Positions 11,563-22,216 of a DNA stretch of 64,000 nucleotides are shown here, piece by piece. The position numbers and the translations under genes are program-made. The stretch covers positions 431,262 to 495,261 of the forward strand of contig MNCI01022355.1 of assembly GCA_015680685.1 (NCBI GenBank), given 5' to 3'. Position 1 is the first letter of the stretch, and every line of letters starts with the position of its first letter. The notes beneath the pieces are model-generated. The model worked only from the letters and a program-made list of their open reading frames with translations, had not been told where the DNA came from and did not search any database. Source of the DNA: Gnetum montanum (lineage: Eukaryota; Streptophyta; Gnetopsida; Gnetales; Gnetaceae).

Positions 11563-12453
11563 TTGAAACAAAAAAATACAACCTTGAGCCTATACAACTT
11601 GGTGATAAGCTCCTCTACTTACCATGAAGCACTAGTTCACATGTTGGCCTTCATTCCTATCAAGGAGGACATCCCAATGGATGAACAAGCCATCCATGTT
11701 GTGATGCTTCCTCCTTCACCTCAAGAATCAAGTTTAATGCCTCTAGCATTTCATGATGAGGTAATTAAGGTCGACCCTAAAAAGGGTTAGGTTACCATTG
11801 CACCACTGGTTATAACCATCCACGTAAGGCAATGTAAGATTTGCAAGGTGCATGTTGATGATGGGGTGAAAACTAACATCATCCCATTCCTAGTTGTTAG
11901 TAAGCTTGATCTCGTTGACCAAATCTAGGCCACAAACACAATGTGCCTTAACTCCTTTAATAGATCACACATTGTCATGAAGGGAATGGTCACAATAGCC
12001 TTTGTGGTAGGGGAGCAATTCCCCACTATGGCTGAATTCATTATCGTCAAGGAGATGCTTGGGTTTAACCTAATTTTAGGAAGGCCCTGGCTAGCCCAAT
12101 TATGGGCTGTCTCCTCATGCATTTACTAAGAGATCCACCTTTTGTACGAAGGTGGAGAAGTGATCATACATGGTGACAATGTGGTCCCTCCAACCATCAA
12201 CAACATTGACACAGACCAAGGGTCAGAGGTAGAGTTCCTCGATGACACACTTCCCATGGAGGACAAGGATCAACCTTGTCTAGTAGACTCATCCAAAAAG
12301 CCAAAAAAGGTTGATACCATCCTTGAGGAAGCTCTATGGGTAGAACTGCCCTTTAGCATCAATGATGAAGGTATAGGTGAATATTGCCTTATGCTACCTA
12401 GGCCCTATGCACCTCCTAGCCCACATCAAGTTAGGAAGAAACTACATGACTAA
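11563..12453 (+). pseudogene. Tat aspartic protease region
   Basis: A retropepsin-like stretch has the region around VDDGVKTNIIP (about 11850-11885), where the catalytic Asp is expected, and the conserved FNLILGRPWL motif near 12060-12090. It is followed by an acidic linker (EVEFLDDTLPMEDKD). Stops interrupt the frame (about 11924 and 12127). It lies in a different frame from pol and is separated from RT by 2.4 kb of minisatellites and an antisense ORF, which is unusual for a gag-pol polyprotein. Confidence 0.75.
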
Positions 12454-12750
12454 GGTAACCCCTTAGTTTAGTAGGTGTTAGGTGCCTACCTGCCTCAAGT
12501 CTCCGAATGCCCCCCTTGCCTTTTACTTGTGGACTTGCATTTCACTTGTTTACTTGTGTTTTGCACCATTTACTTTATTATGCATTTATCCTTGTCACTT
12601 ATGGATTTTCATTTAGCTTTCTTATGCATTAAAAAAACATTAAGATACAAAAAAATTGTAAAATTCAAAATTGCAAAAAAACGATATACACCACCATAGC
12701 CTGCTACAACCTAAAATTAGCAACATTTTTTCTCCCACTTCACAGCCCAT

Positions 12751-13170
12751 CATGTCCTTAAACTGGCAATCTTTCTTGCATCGCCATGGCCTGAAAAGGC
12801 CCTAAACTAGCACATGGTCCATCATGACCTTAAATTGGAAATCTTTCTTGCATCACCATGGCCAAAAAAGGCCTTAAACTAGCACACAACCTACCATGGC
12901 CTTAAACTGGAAAAATTTCTTGCATGACCATGGTCCAAAAGGCCGTAAATTAGCACACGACATGCCATGGCCTTAAACTAGCAACCTTTCTCACATTTCC
13001 ATGGCCCAAAAGGCCTTAAACTAGCACCTCACGGCCCACCATGGTCCAAAACTAACAATACTTTCCTTTTTATTTGTGGCCTGAAATGGCCTTAAACTAG
13101 TAATCACCATGGCCTGAAATGGCCTTAAACTAGCAACAGCCCTTCCACCATGGCCTTAAACTCGCATGGG
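12751..13170 (+). repeat. Minisatellite array 1 (about 72-bp units) in the Tat element
   Basis: Units start at 12751, 12823, 12895, 12966 and about 13040, so the period is 71-74 bp. Each unit is two half-units carrying CATGGCC and CCTTAAACTAGCA. Shorter units follow to 13170. It shares its core with the arrays at 14474 and 18340. Confidence 0.88.
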
Positions 13171-13375
13171 GTCCACAAGGAGTCTAATCACATCAACTAG
13201 TTGCATTATTTGCATTAAATAGTGAGCAAAATAAACATGAAGTTTCACACACAATCCTCATCAAAAAAGTATAAGTTTTATTATATTTCCATTAGTAGGA
13301 GTACATAGCATGACCATGCAAAACAAAATTACCAAAATGAAAAATTTCCCAACAATAGGGCTACATCAGGTCTGC

Positions 13376-13917
13376 TTAGCTAGTGGTGTCTAGTGGAGGT
13401 TGAGGCTCCTCTTCCTCTTCCTTTGCTACTCTACTAGGGCTGTCAACATCGCCTGGTACCTGCTCAAAAGTAATACAAAACAACAAATTAATTAGCAAGT
13501 GCAAAACTAAAATACAAAATTAACATGAAAAATTGACACATAAAAAACATAAATAACAAAAGCAAAACTAACCCAAGAGGGCCTTGCATTGGACTCTAGG
13601 GGCAATCTATCAAGGCCCTCCTCCAAGCATCAGAGGATCTCGACCTCTAATAACTGCATCTAGTCCTCATGATCAAAGTCAACATTTATAAGGATCTTGT
13701 CCTCATACATGGTGGTCCATGTAGGAGGTTGCATAAAAAAGGTGGCCGTAGAAGTCTCCCCTAAGGACAAGATAATCTCTCACTCCGGGAAGCCACTAAC
13801 CACTATATTTTGAGTAAATTGCTCAAAGATCCAACTTTCAACCCTTAAACCCCAACATAGGTGTAGTGGTAAGTAGAAGAAAAAGAATGGTGCAAAGGAG
13901 GTGAGCGTAGCAAGCAT
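13376..13917 (-). pseudogene. Antisense ORF with a canonical intron inside the Tat element
   Basis: On the minus strand a frame opens at ATG 13917-13915 (MLATLTSFAP, then a hydrophobic FFFFYLPL stretch) and runs to 13573, ending at NARPSW. A 113-bp stretch, 13572-13460, then has GTTAG at the donor, CTAAT as candidate branch point, a T-rich tract and GAGCAG at the acceptor. The frame resumes in phase at 13459 (VPGDVDSPS) through an acidic EEEEEPQPP tail to TAA at 13378-13376. Three internal stops fall where Trp, Arg or Gln would be expected. I do not recognise the protein. Antisense extra ORFs are known in some Tat-lineage elements, but usually between pol and the 3' LTR. An upstream exon near 13970-13920, ending CAG/GTATGC, is possible but does not join in phase. 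Confidence 0.6.
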
Positions 13918-14473
13918 ACCTGGTGGTCAGTGGTGTTCTCCTCTCCTCCACTTGCACCCATGATAGGCATTCTAGGGCTTGCCTTCCCTCTTCCACATTG
14001 ATGAGTCTGAGGTGTCGATGGTCACTATAATGTGTCCTCTTGGCACCATGCTTAGGTGTTACGCTTTAGCACTTCACTCTTCTTGCTATGCTTTGGGCTC
14101 CACACCTCACTCTAACTATGCTATGCTCTATAATCTCTCATTTTCACTCTAGAAAATGATAGTTTACCCTTTGGTAAAATGCACATATATATCCCCCAGG
14201 GTAATTAAATGTGCCACGTACTAGACTAGTGCATCAACATTTTGGCAAATTTTCTTGGGTTTTTGTGGAGGGTAGCAAGGGGGCGAGTGTAGCAAGGGGT
14301 AAGCATAACAACTAGAGTTTGAAAATTTCTGAAATTTTTCTAACGATTCCTAGACTTAGAAAATTTTCTAAGATTTATTTTGGTTGCCCAATGAATGCTT
14401 AGCCCAATTCCATTTCTAGATACTCTTTGCCTTGCTTGAACCAATGCATCTTGCACAAATGATAGTTCAATAA
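13918..14473. other. Non-coding spacer between the antisense ORF and array 2
   Basis: AT-rich sequence with repeated CTATGCT/CTACGCT motifs like those of the LTR. If the antisense ORF is a gene, its promoter should lie here. No promoter is clearly recognisable. Confidence 0.45.
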
Positions 14474-14660
14474 GACCTTAAACTGGCAAATGATGGTCTA
14501 CCAAGACCTTAAACTGGCAAATCATGGTTTGTTAAGATCTTAAACTAGAAAATGATGGTCCACCTAGACCTTAAACTAGCAAACAATGGTCCACTAAGAC
14601 CTTAAACTGGTAAAGCATGGTCTGCTAAGACCTTAAATTGTCAATCCATAGTCTACCAAG
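14474..14660 (+). repeat. Minisatellite array 2 (31-bp units) in the Tat element
   Basis: Units start at 14474, 14505, 14536, 14567, 14598 and 14629, an exact 31-bp period. The unit contains GACCTTAAACTGGCAAAT and ATGGTCTACC. The core matches arrays 1 and 3. Confidence 0.92.
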
Positions 14661-14924
14661 GCCTAAGACCAACTCACATGTTTACTTTTCTAAATCTACT
14701 TTTGCACATTTAGGCCATTTCTTCTTGCATTGCTTTCCTTATTTTATGCATTATAACTCTATTAAGATAGGTGTAGCCTAACATTCTTTCTATTTGTTTT
14801 GCAGGATATGTTGCAAGATTACAACATGAGTGCATACAAGCATCTTTGTTCACCTCTATCCCTCACCGAATCTCATGGTGACTTCATTTGTTGCATTAAT
14901 GTCTAATGTATAGACCTTGAGCTC

Positions 14925-17900
14925 ATGGATCATGATGATGATGTAACATCCATAAAAGCACCATTAGATTGGCCTAACCATCTAGTTAGGGTTCTTAATC
15001 TAGAGGTAGGTGATGTCACTAAGGTTCCCCTTGTTGATGTCCCTATAGCAACAGATAGTGGAGAGGCAAAGACACTAAAATGTAGTTACCTGTTAGAGCC
15101 TCAACACATCCAAAGCATCATCAAAGTTCTCAATAATAACATCAAGGCATTTGCATGGTCTTATGAGGACATGCCAGGCCTAGATTCTCACATAGTGCAG
15201 CATAACATCATCCTCGACCCTCACATAAAACCAATTAAATAGAAAGCTCGTAAGGTTAGGCTTGAGGTGGCATTGATATTCTATGATGAAATCACCAAGC
15301 TCTACAAGGTTGGTTTCATCTGAGCACTCGACTATGCTAACTAGGTCTCCAACATCATGGTTGTACTTAAGAAAAATAGAAGCATATGCATCTGCATAGA
15401 CTTCCGGGACCTAAACAAGGTGACCATCAAAGATGATTTTCTGTTGCCTAGCATCGACCAACTAGTTGATACTATAGCTAGTCATGCCTTGTTGTCCTTC
15501 ATGGACAAGTTCTCTAGATACAACCAAATTCCTATCAACACAAAGCACTAACTCAGTATGACCTTCATGATCCCTTGGGGTACATTTTGCTATGCAATGA
15601 TGCCTTTTAGAGTAAAGAACATAAAAGCAACCTACCAACACATCATGACATACATCCTCAGCGACTACTTGTTAAACTTGCTCAATGACTAAGTTGATGA
15701 CATAGCAGTTAAGTCCAAGATGGCACATGATCATGCAGATGACTTAGACCGCACACTCAAACATTGCCTTAGACATGACCTTAGGCTGAATCCTAAGAAG
15801 TGTGTCTTGAGCATCAAGATGAACTGCATGCTAGGCTTTGTGGTATTAGATGCAAGTATACACATAGATCTTGATAAGGTTATGGCCATCATTAACTTAG
15901 CACTGCCAACTAACCTTAAGAAACTATGTGGGTTACAAGGCAGATTGCAATTCATATGTCGATTTATCACACGGTTGATTTATAAGCTATAGCTAATGCA
16001 ACATTTGCTAAAAATGGAATTCCACTTTGAGTGGACAACACAATGCCAACAAGCATTTAACAACCTCAAATAGGAGCTAGCTTAGCTTCTAATAGTCTAC
16101 CCTCCACAAGGAGATAAACCTTTTTACATCTACCTTGCAACTTCCAATGCATCCATCGCTTTTTTGCTTTGCCAAAAGCGAGATGATGGCTCAGAGATCC
16201 CTGTATACTACCTAACCCATGCATTAGTGATCCATGAAGAAAAATACAATGATGTGAAAAAGAACTACCTCACCTTGATCTTCACGCTTAAGAAGTGGAG
16301 GCATTATCTCTTCTGTAGTCAGGTATACATCATATGCAAAAGTAATGTACTTCATGCAATCATAATGAACATCTACGAAAGTACTCACATTGCATGGTGG
16401 AAAGTAATAACCGTAGAGTTTGACCTACTTTACATAGTGTAAGCATCAACCAAAGGTCAAGTAATAGCCACACAACTAACAACTTCACTAATAAAGAATC
16501 AAGCAAGGATAGACCCAAAATTCCTGGATGAGCATGTTAGCAGTATAAGCCAAGTGCTTAGCAAATTTGAGGCAATCTTACACTTTGATGGTGCTTCAAC
16601 CTCTCAAGGGGGTAGTGCCACTACTATCATCATGCTTTCCTCAAGGGAGATATGACCCTTCACATATTACTTCGCATTTCCTTGCACTAACAATGTAGTG
16701 GAGTATGAGGGTCTCCTTAAAGGTCTTATAGCAACTCATGACCTAGGAATCTAAAACATAGTAATCCAAGGTGATTTGTAGTTAGTCATCAACCAAGTTA
16801 CAAAGGTTTACGCTTGTAAAACACAACATTTATAACCTTATTGTGACTTGGTGAAGCACTTGCTCTAATGGTTTGCAACTGTAGATATCTAGCACATCTC
16901 CCCCAATGAGAATGTCATTGTTGATGTATTAGCCATGTTAGACTTAACCATTGCACCTAACATGTTTCATGCCTTGCCCACTTCAATAATGAATTGCACT
17001 GAGCCCATCAGGCAAGTAACTAACATTGCATCCATAGCCACAACAAGCATAGATCATGCACAAAAATGGTATGACAACATTAAGGCATACCTTCAACAAG
17101 GTGAGCCTCTACAACATCTGACGACTACCCAAAAGGATGTAGTGCAAAAATGGTCATGGAAACATGTCATTATAGGTGATAGCACACTTTGTCATAGATT
17201 CTATGATGGCATATTGCTAACCTATGTTACCAACAGTGAAGGGAAAATGATCATTGATCAAATCCATGAGGGACTATGCGGAGGCCACATAGCACCTAGG
17301 GTAATGGCATCAAAAATTATATGCTTAGCCTACTATTGGTCTTACATGGAGTGCGATTGCATTTCCAAGGTCAAGGCATGCAATGTGTGTTAAAGACATG
17401 GCAACTTAATGTACGTGCCACCCACTAAACTACACACCATGTAGATCACATGGTCATTCCAATGTTGGGGGTTGGATATCATAGGGCCCATCATGCCAAA
17501 GTCCTCCATAAGACATGGCTTCATCATAACCGCAATCGAATACTTTACCAAATGGGTTGAAGTTCTTTCCCTTAGGAAGACAACATTGCAATGAGTTTGC
17601 AAATTCATCCTTGACAATATTGTAGTCCAATTTGGCCTACCCATGACCATTGTTACTGACAATGGACCATAATTTAGTAATGTAGAGATCAAAGCCTTCT
17701 ACAAATACCTTAGCATTAAGCATTCCTTCTTGTCACCATACTACTGATAAGCGAATGGCCAAGTGAAGGCCACAAACAAGGTCATCATCAACCTTCTAAA
17801 GAAGATGCTTAGTAATAGTAAACAATGATGGCATGAGTAGTTGGCCTATGCACTATGGGCCTACCGCACCACACGTAGAACAATAATAGGTAAGACGCCA

Positions 17901-18308
17901 TATAGCCTTATGTATGGGTCTAAAGCCATTTTTCCTCTTGAATTTCAAGTTCCATTGCTCCGTGTGATCCTCTCAAGCTTCATTGATGAGGTTTAGAATA
18001 ATGAGTTGAGAACCATCAACCTCAACTCTATAGAAGAGGAGTGCATGCAAACACTTGACTGCATCGAATGGTACCAAGAAAAGCAATGGCAAAAGCATGA
18101 TCATAATTAGCATCAATGCCCAATCAAGAAAGGGAACTTAATTCTAAAGACCATTTTTGAACCCATGGATAAATTCTTAGCCAACTAGGAAGGGCCTTTT
18201 TTGGTCACCAAGGCCTATGACAATGGAGCATTCAAGCTTGCTAATCTAGATGGCAACGAATTTGCCAATCCGGTCAACCATTCCTACTTGAAGCCTTACT
18301 ATGCCTAA
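14925..18308 (+). pseudogene. Tat pol: reverse transcriptase, RNase H, second RNase H, integrase
   Basis: One frame reads from about 14925 to TAA at 18306-18308 with many stops but no lasting frameshift. RT: ICIDFRDLNKVTIKD near 15390, FMDKFSRYNQI near 15500, then a VDDIAVKS version of the YxDD box near 15690. RNase H spans about 16110-16440. A second, archaeal-type RNase H spans about 16575-16950, with FDGASTSQGG, NNVVEYEGLL and IQGDLQLV-like sites supplying Asp, Glu and Asp. Integrase follows with the H/C finger near 17270-17390 (KACNVC), WGLDIIGPI near 17470, VTDNGP near 17655 and ANGQVKATNK near 17755. It ends SYLKPYYA. Most stops are TAG at expected Gln or Trp codons, so the copy is dead. 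Confidence 0.93.
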
Positions 18309-18339
18309 GATGCATCACCACATTAGTAAAAGCAAGGTG

Positions 18340-18760
18340 AGTAAAGCATCTGCTATGACGTTAAACTAGCATAGATCGTCCTTGGACCATGACACTAAAT
18401 TGGTATCCACATATGTCCTTAGGCTACGACATTAAATTAGCATCCACAACTCATCTACTATGACATTAAACTGGTATAGAGTGTTCACTATGATGTTAAA
18501 CTGGAATCCACAGCTCATCTACTACGATGTTAAACTAGCACAACAAGTCCTCTATGATTATAAATTGGCACACCACTATCCTTGGGCTACGACACTAAAT
18601 TTACATCCACAGCGTGGTCTACTATGAACATAAACTGGCATAACATCAATCATATGCTACGATGTTAAACTAGCACATAGTCTTCTAAAACTATAAACTA
18701 GCACATCACGATCTACTAGTTTAAACTAGCATAGCATGTGATCTACCAAGATTTTAAAGT
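18340..18760 (+). repeat. Minisatellite array 3 (31-36 bp units) after the Tat integrase
   Basis: About ten or more units carry CTATGACGTTAAACTAGCA-like cores (for example 18352, 18458, 18488, 18521, 18655) with variable 30-36 bp spacing. Tandem repeats in this 3' untranslated position are known for Tat/Ogre elements. Confidence 0.85.
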
Positions 18761-20410
18761 AGGTTCACAATTTACCACACATAGCTAAACATGCATAGTT
18801 TTGTAGACAAGTGAGTGTGAATACTTCCAATCCTCCATCAATTTCCCATGCCTCTTGGACAAGGTGAGGCAAGATGTTGTAGTTCCAAAATGGAGTTCAT
18901 GTCATCAAGAAAGAGACCTCTAGAACATTTACAACATCATCACCCTTAGCATCTTATTGATCCTCTAGAGATGCCCTTGGGCATTTTACTAACCTTCCAG
19001 AGCTACAGCCATCATCGCTAGTCATATTGCCCCCAGGCTACACCAATAGCCTTGTCGACCATGGGTATTTCATTATTGGTTGAAGTTCTCATCATTAGCA
19101 TCATCGTTGGAGTCCCAACAGTACTGTTCCCCAGCCATAGCATTGCCATCCTCTAGCCCTCACCATTGCCTGGGCTTGGAAGCACATCTAGCAACTTAGA
19201 TCCCTACCATTTTGCTAAATTTCTAAGTTCCTATCCTTAATGTGGAGTCTCGAGCACCTACATCGCCATCACCATCGACCACTTCATTAGTCTCCCTTGG
19301 GTTCTCTCTTCTAGTGTGGATGCTAGAGCTTTTGTAGCCTTCTAGCTCTAGTACCTACACTGGCCTTTGTACTTTGGCACTACAAGATCTTGTAACTGGT
19401 CTAACACTCGTGGCACTTGCAGTGCCTTCACAACTAGTAGTTTGCTCTTATCTCATGTTGTGTAGTTGTTCTCTTATTTTCTTTGCATTATGTTTGTAGG
19501 AAGAAGCCCCAAAGGTAGTCATTCAGAGGCATGTTTCATCATAGCAGTAAGGTGCCACATTGCTTTGACGCACTTGGTTGGACTTGCCAAGTTGCTCAAG
19601 AGCGTACATCCTTATTACTCCACTATAGCCTAGTTGCATTTACCCCTTTCCCTCACATTTCCTTGCATTTCCTGCAAGCTTCTTCGATGCACATGAAACT
19701 CTTCTTTTAGTTGACCATAGAACCCATGACAAACATAACACAACTCATCCCATGAGAAGCCTGTGTGGGCTGGTCAAAACCCAAGTAGATGTAACACAAC
19801 CCATCCCTAGGAGGAAACACCTATCCTACAGATGCGATGCAATTGCCTCTAAGAAAAGCCCATCAAGTGGCATGCAATCCATTCAATGATAAGCATCTTG
19901 CAAGTAGCATTTCATAATAAAGAAAAAATGCAAAAGTAGAAGAAAAAAGAAGGGGGGTAAAACATGTCCCCAAGCAAAATCTTCCAAAGCTACAATTTCG
20001 CAATTGGTCCAACCCTAAATTTGCATCGACTTTCTCATAAGCACTCTGATGAAAGGTCAACATGTCAAGGGTAAGCCATTATAGTTCTATGGGTGAAGGC
20101 TCTTTCACAAGCACTTCAATGAGAGGCCATCGTTTCAGTGACAAGCCACCCTGGCACCTTGATCATGGTCAGCCGTGCTAACTCCGCATCTTTCAGCATG
20201 ATACAGTTTTTGCATCTTATTCCTCCCTTGCTATCCCAAGCCAATTTCCTACATCCATTACCTTTAGCATAACATTACCTTTAGCACTCTCAAGCCCAGT
20301 GAAGCATCCTTTGACCAGGTACTGATGAGAAATGTTGGTGTCATGCCTATTGTGGTGTTTCGGGTTCTTTGCCGATGTCTCTCAGGTCACTCCTCCAAAT
20401 GTCAACAACA
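18761..20410. other. Tat 3' untranslated region
   Basis: No reading frame with a recognisable domain on either strand. Two similar stretches near 19730-19860 and 20040-20150 repeat phrases such as AACACAACYCATCCC and GATGAAAGG-like motifs. No function can be assigned. Confidence 0.55.
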
Positions 20411-20418
20411 GGGGTTAA
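20411..20418 (+). promoter_or_regulatory. Polypurine tract of the Tat element
   Basis: AACAGGGGTTAA spans the 3' LTR border, where plus-strand priming is expected. It is short and partly decayed. Confidence 0.55.
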
Positions 20419-22211
20419 TAAAATACAACCAATTTTAGGCCATAGCACTTTAACAACAAATTTTTTTAAGTGTCAACATGAGACAAATTTTTTCTAAGTG
20501 TTTGGCCTATGCTACCACTATTGGGGCTATGCTCTAGAGCATAGCCAACATCGCATGCAACATAGAACCAGGTTTACAAAATTTTCTAAGTGTCAACAAT
20601 GGTCGTAGAGATTATTCTAAGTGTCCTTCTACACTCCTATTTCTCATACTATGATCTTAAGCATAGCAACCATAGTAGCACTCCAGTGGCTAGTTTGCAT
20701 GAGTGTCAAGCTAGAAGTTGTCAAGCTAGCTTAGAATGGAAGAAACAATTTGGTAGATTTTCTAACTCTTGAGGCTACCCCTCCTGCTACACTCTAGAGC
20801 ATAGTTGGTGTGGCAAGAAAAAAGACTACAATTTTTACCATATTTTTCTAACTATCCATGCTATGCCTTATCCCCTCATGTTACACTCATGAGTGTAGCA
20901 GTGTTGGACTTCAGTTTTTTGCAAAATTTGCTTAGCTGTTGGGCTACGCTCTAGAGTGTAGCTAGCATAGCAACATGAAATTACCTCCAAAAGCTTCCAA
21001 AACTCAGCACAGGCCTTCATTCTAGCTGCAACACTTCTCTAGCAAGTAAGATCAACAATTGACATTTCTCCTACACCTCTCATTTGTCCGAAATTGTATC
21101 CATGCTCAACCCCATTCAAAAGAGGAGAGGGTGTAGTCCCAGAGCGTAACCTCTGAATTGCACTATTTTGCATTGTTTGTAGGTACATTGCAGTATTTTT
21201 CAACTTTGGCACATGCAGTCTTAGTAGTGTAGTCATAATTTGGCTATCTCTTGGGGTCTAGTGGAGCATACCAAAGTGTAGCACCTATTACTCTAGAAGG
21301 AGCATAGCAAAGGTTAGCGTAGCCCCACCTACCCCCTTTGCCACATGGTTCCCAATCCACATTTCACGTTAACCCTAACCCTATAAATACCCCTACATTT
21401 CACATTTTAGTGCTTGGCATTTGGTTGGAAAATTCAAGCAGCAGTTGGCATTTTCAATTAGTAATTTTACACCTGCTTGGCAATTTGACAATCTTTGGCA
21501 TTATACTCAAGTACCACTTGGCACCTAAGGCACCTTGAGCATGCTGCACACTAGAGAGTATCAACATCTTGGCAACACCTTTGCATCCCATTCAACACCA
21601 TACTACACTGCAACCCGTAAGACACCACAACAACCAACCCAACAAGCATAGACTTTATAGCAAATGTTGATCTTCACCTCGAGACACCCCCAAAGACTGT
21701 GGCTACATTGCTACTGCACCTATCTGTACACTGCGTACCTTCTCACTTGTCTTTTGTAATTGTTATGCTCCCCATTTGGGGTGGTGCCATTCTCTCTCTC
21801 TCTCTCTCAAACTCCTCATTTTCTAGCATTTCTAATGCATTTTTCTTTAACATTTTAGTGTTACATTTTCATCTTCTCGCTACTTTACACATTTTTGCAC
21901 ATTCGCACCATCATTCTCGCACTAGGAAACCCCACTACACTTAGGCTTAGTCAGCCTCGGTACTACAAAAAACATTGTTAGAATGCTTAGCATTATTTCA
22001 CAATGTTAGCACTTGTATTTCGGCTAACCACGCCACCCTCGGTTGCATCCAATACCCTGGTTGTAGCCAACAAAGTCCCTATTCGATCAACAAGATCATT
22101 CAGGGTAATCTACCTCTATTTTCCAACAAGGCCCTCATGTGGAGTTGGGGTTGAGGCTATGCACCTGTGAACCCCTCAGTGTTCTAGCTGTCAACATTTT
22201 TGGTGGCTACA
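20419..22211 (+). repeat. Tat element 3' LTR
   Basis: It aligns end to end with 6516-8298. The first dinucleotide is TA instead of TG, so the terminus is mutated; the end is CTACA. TATAAATA is at 21382-21389. It contains a (TC)n tract near 21793-21808 that the 5' LTR lacks at that length. Confidence 0.9.
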
Positions 22212-22216
22212 AAGGT

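Larger units (their letters stand above)
6516..22211 (+). mobile_element. Ty3/gypsy retrotransposon of the Tat/Ogre lineage, 15.7 kb
   Basis: The element has two LTRs of about 1.79 kb, a gag with the Tat-type C-x-Y-H / H-x-T-x-x-C finger, protease, RT, RNase H, a second RNase H and integrase, then a long 3' region. The extra RNase H between RNase H and integrase is a known hallmark of the Tat lineage. It also carries three minisatellite arrays and an antisense ORF between protease and RT. By eye the LTRs differ by roughly 14 percent in one 125-bp comparison around the TATA box, so the insertion is old. The pol frame runs straight through but has many stops. Confidence 0.93.

Noticed and set aside
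12751-14660. Regularly spaced repeats that could suggest a CRISPR-like array
   Set aside because: Units are contiguous tandem repeats without unique spacers, in a plant retrotransposon.
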